Shown: positions 39,154 through 46,276 of the stretch, piece by piece
Position numbering within the stretch: the first letter of the stretch is position 1
How the letters are laid out: each line of letters starts with the position of its first letter
DNA from: Oscillospiraceae bacterium
GTDB lineage: Bacteria; Bacillota; Clostridia; Oscillospirales; Acutalibacteraceae
DNA: 64,000 bases
Assembly (NCBI GenBank): GCA_015065765.1
Contig: SVPP01000012.1
Location: 1-64,000 of the forward strand
Direction: 5' to 3'
Made by a program: the position numbers and the translations under genes
The notes under the pieces: model-generated
What the model was told of the DNA's origin: nothing
The model's input: the letters and a program-made list of their open reading frames with translations, nothing else
The model's database searches: none

Positions 39154-40383
39154 TTATGCTTTCTTCTTAAAATACTTTTTAATATAAAGCAAAAGTCCGA
39201 TTCCGAGGAGGGGGAAAATCATAGCCACAAGCATACCTGCTTTCATTCCCACCTGCTCTGTTGTCAGATTGAAAGTTTCTCCAAGGTCAGCGGCAAAACT
39301 TGTTGCAGAAACCCGGTCTGCAACTGCACCTAAAAGCTGAGGTGCAACGGATGCTCCAAGGTCACCGCCTGCTGCCATGAGTGCATAGGCTGTTACACCC
39401 GGTGAGGGAATTTTTTCTTCCATGAGAATCAGTGTACCGGGCCAGAGCATTGATGTGCAGAAGCCTGTAAGCACGCAGGCAATCATTGAAATAACAGGAA
39501 CTGTTGAAACTGCTGCAAGAAGGTAGCAGATTGTTGCACCTGCCATACCGAGAAACAGTACATTTGAAATGTTCTTTCCGTATTTTGCATAGAGTGTTCT
39601 GCCTATTCCGAGAAGCACTGCAAACAAGGTAAGACCGAGAATATCACCTACTGTCTTTGAAATATGGAGTGCGTTTTCTATGTAGCTTGAAATCCAGTTA
39701 GTCATTGAGTTTTCTGCCGCACTTCCGAGGAAAATACACATTACGCAAAGCATCATAGCAAAGCCTTTTTTGGTTGCTTTTTTCTCACCTTTTTCTTGTG
39801 TGAGATTCATTTCAGGCATAGGAGAAATGCAGAAAAGAACGCAGGAAACAATAGAAAGAAGTCCGAAGAAAGAAGCAAGATACATCCAGTTTTCAGCACC
39901 GAAAAGTCTGAAGAAAATTGTACTGACTACAACTACAAACACTACGCCGTAAGCATAAAGAGAATGGAGAATACTCATATCTTTTTCCGGCGTTTCGGAA
40001 GGAATTGCCGCAATAACAGGACTGAGAAGTACTTCACTGAGACCTGCGGAAATCGAAAAAATAACCGTTCCCACCAGCAATCCCGCATAAGCATATTGAG
40101 GAAACAAAGTGGGGAAAATTGCATAAGTCAGAAGTCCTGCACAGGTTATCAAAGGCATCACTCTTACAACTGTTTTTACATTGAAATATTTTGTGAAAAA
40201 TGTAAAAATCAGGTCAACGAGAAGCTGTGTGCAAAAGTTTGTAAGCACCAGTGTTCCGAGAAGAGTATAGGAAATACCATATGTTTCTCTGAATGTAACA
40301 AAGAGCATAGAGGGCAGACAAAATACCGCCGACATAGAAAGATATGTTGAATAACACGCAAACTTTGTTCTTTTAAAATTCAT
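39154..40383 (-). CDS. Major facilitator superfamily transporter
   Basis: 409 residues with twelve hydrophobic segments and a central cytoplasmic loop (about 195-212, TQEKGEKKATKKG). The N-half segment YGISYTLLGTLVLTNFCTQLLVDLIF and the C-half LWPGTLILMEEKIPSPGVTAYALMAAGGDLGASVAPQLLGAV are typical of MFS permeases, the latter like the fucose/sugar or DHA-type groups; substrate unknown. It lies between the spoVAC gene and the eight-gene run, 78 bases from the methyltransferase gene on the same strand, and probably has its own promoter. Confidence 0.9.
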   Translation of the reverse strand: MNFKRTKFACYSTYLSMSAVFCLPSMLFVTFRETYGISYTLLGTLVLTNFCTQLLVDLIFTFFTKYFNVKTVVRVMPLITCAGLLTYAIFPTLFPQYAYAGLLVGTVIFSISAGLSEVLLSPVIAAIPSETPEKDMSILHSLYAYGVVFVVVVSTIFFRLFGAENWMYLASFFGLLSIVSCVLFCISPMPEMNLTQEKGEKKATKKGFAMMLCVMCIFLGSAAENSMTNWISSYIENALHISKTVGDILGLTLFAVLLGIGRTLYAKYGKNISNVLFLGMAGATICYLLAAVSTVPVISMIACVLTGFCTSMLWPGTLILMEEKIPSPGVTAYALMAAGGDLGASVAPQLLGAVADRVSATSFAADLGETFNLTTEQVGMKAGMLVAMIFPLLGIGLLLYIKKYFKKKA

Positions 40384-40461
40384 AATTCTACCTCTTGAAA
40401 AAATATATGTTACGACAGATTATAACATAGGGATATACTTTTTGCAACAACGTTATCCCTT

Positions 40462-41220
40462 TTATTTTACTGAAAACGTAGCAATATACTGAGGGTAATA
40501 TTTTCCGATTATGTTTCCACCGTCGCCGTCACGATCCTCGTACAGAGCTTTAAGGACAAATCCTGCTTTAAGCTGACCTCCGATTTGTTCATCTAACGTA
40601 TGGCTGAACTGTATGCCGTCTCCATTTGCAATCATTGCATCACGTTTTTCTTTCGGCATTTTAAGAGGATTGAACGGCAAGGGATTAACCACTTTTAACG
40701 GATCACTTTCATCAAACAAATAATCAATACCGTTATCAAGACCTGAAAGCAATCTGCCCCCTTTTCTGAGCACACGGTAACATTCATTCCAGATATGGTA
40801 AACATCTTCAACATAAACATTTGAAACAGGGTGAAAAATCAGGTCAAAGCTTTCATCTTCAAAGGGAAGAGTTTTTGACATATCACCCTTTATAATTTCA
40901 ATGTTGTATCCTTCTCTTTCAGATACCATTTTCTCTGCTTCGAGTTGCTTGTCGGAATAATCAAAAACAGTGCAAACTGCTCCCAGCTTTGAAAGCACAG
41001 GCATCTGCTGACCACCACCACTCGCAAGTCCCAATACCCTTTTACCTTTCAGTTCGCCGAACCATTCGTGTGGAACAGCGATGCAGGGCGTAAGAATAAC
41101 CCTGAAGTTGTCATCGGTTATTTTTTCATATTCTTCATGGCTTATGGGCAATGTATATTCACAGCCGTCCTCCGCCCATTGGTCCCATGTTTCAGAATTT
41201 ATTTTTGTGTAGTCAAACAT
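40462..41220 (-). CDS. Class I SAM-dependent methyltransferase
   Basis: 252 residues from ATG 41220, preceded by AGGTGA. The SAM-binding motif I is KRVLGLASGGGQQMPVLSKLGA, followed by VFDYSDKQLEAEKMV and the motif IV region FDLIFHPVSN. It belongs to the Methyltransf_11 type, small-molecule or unknown substrate. The N-terminal FDYTKINSETWDQWAEDG is found in a group of Firmicutes methyltransferases with no assigned substrate. Last gene of the run that begins at 45386, ten bases after the preceding kinase-like gene. Confidence 0.92.
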   Translation of the reverse strand: MFDYTKINSETWDQWAEDGCEYTLPISHEEYEKITDDNFRVILTPCIAVPHEWFGELKGKRVLGLASGGGQQMPVLSKLGAVCTVFDYSDKQLEAEKMVSEREGYNIEIIKGDMSKTLPFEDESFDLIFHPVSNVYVEDVYHIWNECYRVLRKGGRLLSGLDNGIDYLFDESDPLKVVNPLPFNPLKMPKEKRDAMIANGDGIQFSHTLDEQIGGQLKAGFVLKALYEDRDGDGGNIIGKYYPQYIATFSVK

Positions 41221-41230
41221 AATTTCACCT

Positions 41231-41782
41231 TTACAAATCAAACTTTTCTTTTATCATATTCGCAACAATATCAGGGGCTAAGTTTGAGTTATCAATTTTA
41301 ATATAATTCGGAAATGTTATCTCACCATCATAACTTTCTGTGCGGTATTTTTCATCAGTATTGAGCAAATCTTTTCTTGCAAAATCAAGGTTTCGCTTTG
41401 AAGGCTTGTTGTTAAGACGGTTTTCTGTTGAATTTCTTTCAAGCCTTATTTCTTGCGAAGCAACAAGCTCAACATAATAAATTTCCGCCCCTTGTTCTTT
41501 GAATAAATCGGAAACATATTTCATGTAGTCCCAATCGCCTTGGTGGTCAAATGCCCATACATAAGTGAATATCATTCCGTAATTGTCACTTTTGGAAAAC
41601 TCTTCAAAGTAAACCTGCCTGAGTCTGTTAACCGTTTTACCTTCATAATATCCAAAAATTTCAATTACGGGTTCAATTGTCATATGATTATGAAACAGTT
41701 TTAAGTCTGTGATTTTTGCAAGCTCCTGACCAACCGTCATTTTACCGACAGCCAAGTTGCCGAATATTATAACTAATTTCAT
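41231..41782 (-). CDS. P-loop kinase-like protein (shikimate/nucleotide kinase fold)
   Basis: 183 residues from ATG 41782 (MKLVIIFGNLAVGKMTVGQEL), preceded by AAGGA at about nine bases; upstream codons in the same frame have no support. The P-loop is GNLAVGKMT, followed by the pattern LFHNHMTIEPVIEIF common in a clostridial family annotated only as AAA or shikimate kinase-like. RNSTENRLNNKPSKR could be the lid. Substrate unknown. Tightly packed between the methyltransferase and the unknown gene at 41797-42198. Confidence 0.85.
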   Translation of the reverse strand: MKLVIIFGNLAVGKMTVGQELAKITDLKLFHNHMTIEPVIEIFGYYEGKTVNRLRQVYFEEFSKSDNYGMIFTYVWAFDHQGDWDYMKYVSDLFKEQGAEIYYVELVASQEIRLERNSTENRLNNKPSKRNLDFARKDLLNTDEKYRTESYDGEITFPNYIKIDNSNLAPDIVANMIKEKFDL

Positions 41783-41796
41783 AGTATCAAATCCTT

Positions 41797-42198
41797 TTAT
41801 AAATTTATTTTCATAACGAAATGGTTGTTTTTTGTATGAGTAATACAACCCGACAGGCAATTTGAAAGCAAAAATATTGCATGCTCATTTTCTTTTAGTT
41901 CAGCAAGATATTTCTGCTTTCTACCGTAAACAAAAACCTTCATATCGTTATTCAACTTAATATAAAGGTCAACATTATCGTAAGGTGATTGACTGCCATC
42001 GTTTACGCCGTTAAAGCAGGCAGTAACAACTGAAACATCTGACAAATCAATACCAAGTATTTTTTCAAGAACCGACGGCAATAAATGTTCATCACCGGAA
42101 ACACTGCGAAGATATGGATAAAAGCCCTTGATAACACGCAAATGTTCATTATCTCTGACGATTATATTTTTCAGTTTTATAAACTCATTTAACTCCAT
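41797..42198 (-). CDS. Unrecognised protein in the accessory run
   Basis: 133 residues, cytoplasmic, with mixed alpha/beta character and no known motif. Stretches such as VVTACFNGVNDGSQSPYDNVDLYIKLNNDMKVFVYGR and HAIFLLSNCLSGCITHTKNNHFVMKINL are readable. AAGGTGA lies six bases before the ATG, and the gene overlaps the preceding AAA kinase by 14 bases, so it is a real, coupled gene. I do not recognise the family. Confidence 0.75.
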   Translation of the reverse strand: MELNEFIKLKNIIVRDNEHLRVIKGFYPYLRSVSGDEHLLPSVLEKILGIDLSDVSVVTACFNGVNDGSQSPYDNVDLYIKLNNDMKVFVYGRKQKYLAELKENEHAIFLLSNCLSGCITHTKNNHFVMKINL

Positions 42199-42682
42199 TT
42201 ATATCACCTTGATAAACAACATCTATTTCATCTTCACTTGGCTCTTCAAAAATTGAAGCAAATTTTTCAGCAAGGTTATCATCAATATAATAAGCACTTG
42301 TTTCCTCGGCTAATACCTCACCATTTCTTTTCTTTAAGCGTGCCTTCCATGTTTCATCACTGATATCAACGTAATGAAATTCGCACTCTATGTTTCGGCT
42401 ATTATAAAATTCTCGGGCATAATCCCGTTCTTCTTTCATCCAAAAGCCCCAATCAAGAATCACATTGATTCCGACTTCAATAAGCTCCAGGGATTTATTA
42501 AATAAGTAGTTCTGTGTTCTTTCAACATAATCATCGTGTTTATCACCACAATGCTGACCGAACAAAGCAAGGGTTATTTCATCTGTAGATAGTAGCACGG
42601 CGTTATTCTGAATGCGCAATTGTTCTGCGTATGTGCTTTTCCCACTGCAGATTTTACCACAGATTAAATATACTTTTGCCAT
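42185..42682 (-). CDS. AAA_33-type P-loop ATPase/kinase
   Basis: 165 residues from ATG 42682, chosen over GTG 42691 because AGGTG lies six bases upstream. The P-loop is CGKICSGKST, followed by STDEITLALFGQ and INVILDWGFWMKEERDYAREFY, the pattern of AAA_33 or zeta-toxin-like small-molecule kinases, some of which phosphorylate antibiotics or nucleotides. DVSDETWKARLKKRN marks the lid region. Second of the three P-loop genes in the run; it starts six bases after the stop of the preceding kinase. Confidence 0.87.
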   Translation of the reverse strand: MAKVYLICGKICSGKSTYAEQLRIQNNAVLLSTDEITLALFGQHCGDKHDDYVERTQNYLFNKSLELIEVGINVILDWGFWMKEERDYAREFYNSRNIECEFHYVDISDETWKARLKKRNGEVLAEETSAYYIDDNLAEKFASIFEEPSEDEIDVVYQGDINGVK

Positions 42683-42687
42683 AATGT

Positions 42688-43179
42688 TCACCTTATTTCG
42701 TTTATATAATTATCTGCTTCATCTCTTGATTTGAAAATGATTATCGTTTTTTCATCTTTATACTTTTCTATCAATTCATATATTTTGGGCAAAGATTTTT
42801 CAGAAAATTCTTTTATAGCATTTGCGAACTCAGAATCCAACTCCTTTTCAATCCAAGGTAAGTCATATCTCCCTTTTCCGAGGCGCTCTGTTGCGCCTTG
42901 TAAACAAACCTCTGTCGGCAAGTCGAAAAGAAAAACAGTGTCGCATTGTTGAAGCCGAGTTTCAATTGTTCTGTTATAATTTCCGTCAATTATCCATTCA
43001 GGTGTATCAAATATTCCAGAAATCCTTTTATCAAAGTTTTCTCTTGAAATATGAGTTTTATCAGGCTTGTGCCAGATGGCATCCAGATAATACAATGGCA
43101 ATCCGGTACATTTATTCAGCTTTTCAGCAAAAGTTGTTTTACCGCTACCGGGACATCCTATTACAATAACTTTTTTCAC
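42688..43179 (-). CDS. Adenylate kinase-like / topology modulation-type P-loop protein
   Basis: 163 residues. P-loop GCPGSGKTTFAEKL (8-21), then LYYLDAIWHKPD and WIIDGNYNRTIETRLQQCDTVFLFDLP, the characteristic pattern of the DNA topology modulation (FlaR)-type family related to adenylate kinase. TERLGKGRYDLP is lid-like. Its enzymatic role is not established in the family. It lies nine bases after the RAYT transposase stop. Confidence 0.88.
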   Translation of the reverse strand: MKKVIVIGCPGSGKTTFAEKLNKCTGLPLYYLDAIWHKPDKTHISRENFDKRISGIFDTPEWIIDGNYNRTIETRLQQCDTVFLFDLPTEVCLQGATERLGKGRYDLPWIEKELDSEFANAIKEFSEKSLPKIYELIEKYKDEKTIIIFKSRDEADNYINEIR

Positions 43180-43188
43180 AATTCTTCC

Positions 43189-43665
43189 TCACTTAATTAC
43201 CCCACGTCTTTCACACCACGATGCGGGATTATTCTCAATATATTTCCATTTGGTTTCATAATCTTCCTGATCTCTGATAACATGGTCATAGTATAATTTC
43301 TGCCAGACAGGAAATCCGACCTTTTTTGAAACATATCCTTTCAGTTGATTGATAACGTTCGGTATCGTAGGGGCGCCCATCGGGCGTCCGCTTTTATCAG
43401 GCATAATTGTTAATAACAAATGGATATGGTCAGGCATAATTATGTATTTATCAACACGGATTCCCATATATTTCTTTTCAATATTGTTTATTGCTTCATC
43501 GACAATTTTTCCGTAATCCGACAGTCTGCAGAACGGACGCCCATTGGGCGCCCCTACAATGCTGCCGAATAATTTTTTCTTTTCTTTTGTACAAACAGTA
43601 ATATAATACGTTCCGCGTGAAGAATAATCGAAATCTTTCAGCCTATTCGCTTTTCGTGTATGCAT
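43189..43665 (-). CDS. REP-associated tyrosine transposase (RAYT, Y1_Tnp)
   Basis: 158 residues from ATG 43665, preceded by AAGGTG at nine bases; ATG 43686 is an alternative. The HUH motif is HIH in YIIMPDHIHLLL and the presumed nucleophilic Tyr is in KLYYDHVIR, followed by the RAYT-typical YIENNPASW. Two GTAG-headed hairpin elements in opposite orientation lie inside the frame and encode VGAPNGRP and GRPMGAPT. RAYTs are single-copy, domesticated relatives of IS200/IS605 transposases associated with REP sequences. The gene is embedded without gaps between the GrpB-HAD and kinase genes on the same strand. Confidence 0.93.
   Translation of the reverse strand: MHTRKANRLKDFDYSSRGTYYITVCTKEKKKLFGSIVGAPNGRPFCRLSDYGKIVDEAINNIEKKYMGIRVDKYIIMPDHIHLLLTIMPDKSGRPMGAPTIPNVINQLKGYVSKKVGFPVWQKLYYDHVIRDQEDYETKWKYIENNPASWCERRGVIK
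43367..43390 (+). repeat. REP-like element, copy inside the RAYT gene (plus orientation)
   Basis: GTAG (43367-43370) followed by GGGCGCCCATCGGGCGTCC, an imperfect hairpin with one G-T pair. On the minus strand it encodes SGRPMGAPT in the transposase frame. Confidence 0.8.
43534..43557 (-). repeat. REP-like element, copy inside the RAYT gene (minus orientation)
   Basis: On the minus strand GTAG (43557-43554) is followed by GGGCGCCCAATGGGCGTCC. It is an inverted copy of the element at 43367-43390 and encodes VGAPNGRP in the same reading frame. Confidence 0.8.
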
Positions 43666-43686
43666 ATTACGTTGCACCTTCTTCAT

Positions 43687-44880
43687 TTATATTTTATTGT
43701 TTATAAAATCAATCAACTGTTTCAGGTCGTGTATTGTCCATTCTTCATTGTTTTCTCCGCTTCGGTCAAGATAAAATGCCGTAAAACCTTGTTCTCTCGC
43801 ACCATCTGCTTCTTCTTTGCAGTCGTCAACGAATATACTTTCTTCGGCGGTTACTCCTTGTACTTCGAGTGCAGCATTGAAAATAATCGGACTTGGTTTT
43901 CCTGCACCGACTAAAGAGCTTGCAGTAAATGAAGTAAAATACTCTGCAATGCCGAGTTGCTGTAACGTAAATTCAAGTGACGGTGATGTATCACTGATAA
44001 CTCCCATTTTATAGTCGTGTTTTTTGAAATATTCAAGCACTTCTATCGTTTCAGAGAATAATGCTCTGTCACCGTTACACCAGAGTTCATTCAGAAGGAA
44101 TTCAGCCTTAATCTCAACATTTTCTGTAACACCCTCGCCAACAAGCAAATGATAATAGTATCTCTTGAAAAACTCTTGCTCATCTTGAAGAGTCTTGTAC
44201 CAAGGTTTTCTACCTTCACTTGCAAGGTGGAATAAATCCATCATTTTGTCATAATCAAGTTCAAAAGGTTTGCCACTCCACTCGCTGATTTTCTTATCAC
44301 GCCAGGCTTCTTTTTCAGCCGTGAAATATGTCAGCGTTCCATCACGGTCAAAGAATATTGCTTTATATTTGTTAAGTCCGCACTTTTTATAAATCTCTTC
44401 AATGCAAGGTGATTTATATGCAATATAATCATCAATGCTATCAGGAAATAATCTTGCCCCTTCTTCTTTAACTTTGCTGTATTTCAGCACAGCTTCAGGA
44501 TTGTTTCTCAAATAATCTCTGAAAGTAATATGTCGGCGAAGCTCTGCTGAAAATTCAGGACAAACATACAAATGATGTTTGGGTAAATCCACATCAGCCT
44601 TGTAATCAAATGCTTCTCTGTCTTTTATACCGAGATTACCTTCGTGTATGTAGCCAAGAGTTGCTAACTTTTCAACCACAGTATCAAATACTGAATAGTC
44701 CTTGATAACAACATCAATGTCAATAACCGGTTTTGCCGAAAGACCGTCAACAGAAGTGCTGCCGATATGTTCAATGCCGATTATTACATCATTTATCGCA
44801 GACAAAAGATACTGTTTAATTGTCTCAAAATCTGTTTTCCATTGTTCATTATAAGGGACAACTATAACTCGTTTTGCCAT
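43687..44880 (-). CDS. GrpB-family nucleotidyltransferase fused to a HAD hydrolase
   Basis: 397 residues from ATG 44880, preceded by AGGTG. Residues 1-170 are a GrpB/UPF0157 domain: VPYNEQW, IGIEHIGSTSVDGLSAKPVIDIDVVI and HHLYVCPEFSAELRRHITFRDYL. Residues 175-397 are a HAD-like phosphatase with FFDRDGTL, the Ser/Thr motif ISDTS, Lys in GAGKPSP and the acidic FVDDCKEEA. Both domains keep their expected key residues. GrpB is a nucleotidyltransferase-fold family of unsettled substrate; HAD enzymes remove phosphate. A one-chain fusion suggests successive steps on one substrate. Five bases after the GNAT gene, on the same strand. Confidence 0.9.
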   Translation of the reverse strand: MAKRVIVVPYNEQWKTDFETIKQYLLSAINDVIIGIEHIGSTSVDGLSAKPVIDIDVVIKDYSVFDTVVEKLATLGYIHEGNLGIKDREAFDYKADVDLPKHHLYVCPEFSAELRRHITFRDYLRNNPEAVLKYSKVKEEGARLFPDSIDDYIAYKSPCIEEIYKKCGLNKYKAIFFDRDGTLTYFTAEKEAWRDKKISEWSGKPFELDYDKMMDLFHLASEGRKPWYKTLQDEQEFFKRYYYHLLVGEGVTENVEIKAEFLLNELWCNGDRALFSETIEVLEYFKKHDYKMGVISDTSPSLEFTLQQLGIAEYFTSFTASSLVGAGKPSPIIFNAALEVQGVTAEESIFVDDCKEEADGAREQGFTAFYLDRSGENNEEWTIHDLKQLIDFINNKI

Positions 44881-44891
44881 TTTCACACCTC

Positions 44892-45386
44892 TTATTTACA
44901 TACTTTTTCAAAACAGGCAAGAACTAACCCAGGTTCTGTTTCAAGTCTTTTGCCCGTGTCTATATAACCGCATTTTGTATAGCATTTTCTGTTTTTATCC
45001 AAATCTTCAGGAAAATCAACATATAGTTTTCTCGGATTTTTCAAGAACTTTTCAGATTTTAATATTGCTTCTGTTGCTATACCTTTACTTTGGTGTTCAG
45101 GCAAAATGTAAACCCTTGTAAGATAATACTTACCGAACATCAACTTTTTAATAAAAGGAGTTGAGCCTTTGATTCTATATAAAATACCACCAACTATTTT
45201 GCCATCAAGCAAAATAGTTAAATATAAAAACTTAGGATTATCCAATCTACAAAGTATATCACGCTTATTTCTTAAATATGGATTTCCCTCGTCATGATAC
45301 TTTTCATAAAGTGGCTGAAAGGCTTTCTGCTGAATATCTGTAAGAATATCAACATCTTCAATTGTGGTTAATCTTAATGAAATCAC
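44892..45386 (-). CDS. GNAT family N-acetyltransferase
   Basis: 164 residues from GTG 45386, supported by GGAGG seven bases upstream. The acetyl-CoA motif is LPEHQSKGIATEAI (motif A), preceded by ILLDGKIVGGILYRI and YYLTRVYI; the C-terminal YTKCGYIDTGKRL completes the fold. The family acetylates amines of very diverse substrates, including aminoglycosides and other antibiotics. First structural gene of the run and directly downstream of the leader peptide and terminator, so its expression is likely controlled by attenuation. Confidence 0.93.
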   Translation of the reverse strand: MISLRLTTIEDVDILTDIQQKAFQPLYEKYHDEGNPYLRNKRDILCRLDNPKFLYLTILLDGKIVGGILYRIKGSTPFIKKLMFGKYYLTRVYILPEHQSKGIATEAILKSEKFLKNPRKLYVDFPEDLDKNRKCYTKCGYIDTGKRLETEPGLVLACFEKVCK

Positions 45387-45407
45387 TGTAATCCCTCCAA
45401 ATAGAAA

Positions 45408-45438
45408 AACTCCTCTGATACGAAAAATCAGAGGAGTT
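45408..45438 (-). terminator. Attenuator terminator upstream of the GNAT gene
   Basis: On the minus strand AACTCCTCTGAT, a seven-base loop and ATCAGAGGAGTT form a perfect 12-bp stem followed by TTTCT. It lies between the leader peptide stop and the GNAT ribosome-binding site, inside the transcript from the promoter at 45566-45594, so it would end transcription before the structural genes unless prevented. Confidence 0.85.
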
Positions 45439-45464
45439 CAGTATAATCGCTATATTATGTATAA

Positions 45465-45533
45465 TTATATTGCGGACAAAACAACATCTGATTTGATATG
45501 TGAATTTGAATAATAAAGATAATACATTGTCAT
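45465..45533 (-). CDS. 22-residue leader peptide
   Basis: ATG 45533 to TAA 45465 encodes MTMYYLYYSNSHIKSDVVLS then AI. AGGTGG lies five bases upstream of the ATG. Four of the first eight residues are Tyr. The ribosome-binding site and start (45542-45530) can pair over 13 positions, three of them wobbles, with codons 17-21 (45484-45472), and the AAATCAGA within codons 14-16 (45494-45487) is complementary to TCTGATTT in the terminator arm and loop (45432-45425). Its placement between promoter and terminator marks it as a regulatory peptide. I know of no described homologue. Existence is inferred from start, ribosome-binding site and context. Confidence 0.65.
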   Translation of the reverse strand: MTMYYLYYSNSHIKSDVVLSAI

Positions 45534-45565
45534 TTTGTCCACCTGCCTTTCAGTAATTTTCTATA

Positions 45566-45594
45566 ATTATACTCTTCTGCACGGAAAAAGTCAA
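45566..45594 (-). promoter_or_regulatory. Promoter of the attenuator-controlled run
   Basis: TTGACT (45594-45589), a 17-base spacer and TATAAT (45571-45566) on the minus strand. Transcription would start near 45559, about 26 bases before the leader ATG, giving an untranslated region of about 170 bases before the GNAT start. Confidence 0.8.
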
Positions 45595-45606
45595 CAGCCT
45601 GAAATT

Positions 45607-46137
45607 TTATATCATGTTATGCTTTGCTGCGTAGTCACAGACTATTGTGCAAAAATGCTCATGCTTGAAATTTCTTTTTATATCTGTAACATCAACATAC
45701 TTACCCTGAATAATGTTTCCGATTATGGCCTCTGCTACGAAAGCCTCAAATGCATAATCATCGCTAAAAGCCTCTTCAATATCGGTGTTCAGCTTTTTGT
45801 TTACTCCCTCAACAGCAGAAAGATAAATCTGATTGTCTCTACCCAGAAGCTCACCCATTCTTTTCAGGGAAGTTATGCCCTCAATCATATCTGAAACTTT
45901 TATTTTGCCCCTGAAATTCAGAGACGCTACACCGCCTCTGAGAATATTGTCAACCGTTGTTTCAAGAATATCCGCAAGCTCTGTCAGAATCCCCACATCA
46001 GGAAGCGTTTCACCTCTCTCCCATTTGCTCACTGCCTGAAAAGACACATTCAGCCTTTCGCCAAGCTCCAATTGTGTGATGCCTTTATTCGTTCTGAGAT
46101 GAGCAATCTGTCTGCCCACAAGTTTGTTGTCAATCAT
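45607..46137 (-). CDS. XRE-family transcriptional regulator
   Basis: 176 residues from ATG 46137, preceded by AAGGAGT. Residues 4-60 are a helix-turn-helix of the Cro/C1 type (IAHLRTNKGITQLELGERLN, FQAVSKWERGETLPDVGIL). The C-terminal 110 residues are a helical domain I do not recognise, ending AKHNMI. This architecture is common in Clostridia; some members act as local repressors. It ends 13 bases before the -35 of the run's promoter, on the same strand, so it could regulate that promoter, but no operator was identified. Confidence 0.9.
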   Translation of the reverse strand: MIDNKLVGRQIAHLRTNKGITQLELGERLNVSFQAVSKWERGETLPDVGILTELADILETTVDNILRGGVASLNFRGKIKVSDMIEGITSLKRMGELLGRDNQIYLSAVEGVNKKLNTDIEEAFSDDYAFEAFVAEAIIGNIIQGKYVDVTDIKRNFKHEHFCTIVCDYAAKHNMI

Positions 46138-46159
46138 AAAAATCACTCCTTACAATTTC

Positions 46160-46188
46160 ATTATAAAGTGATTCTGCGATTTTTACAA
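46160..46188 (-). promoter_or_regulatory. Promoter of the XRE regulator gene
   Basis: TTGTAA (46188-46183), a 17-base spacer and TATAAT (46165-46160), about 23 bases before the ATG. Confidence 0.7.
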
Positions 46189-46276
46189 TAACTCTGAAAG
46201 TTAGTTTTCCAAAAAAACTTTTTTACGCAGAGAATTTTATAATAAATCATGGCAAAAATATTTTCAGGTGATAAAG

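Noticed and set aside
46190..46276. Sigma-G promoter upstream of spoVAD
   Set aside because: No convincing pair of sigma-G boxes could be placed at the right spacing, so none was listed.
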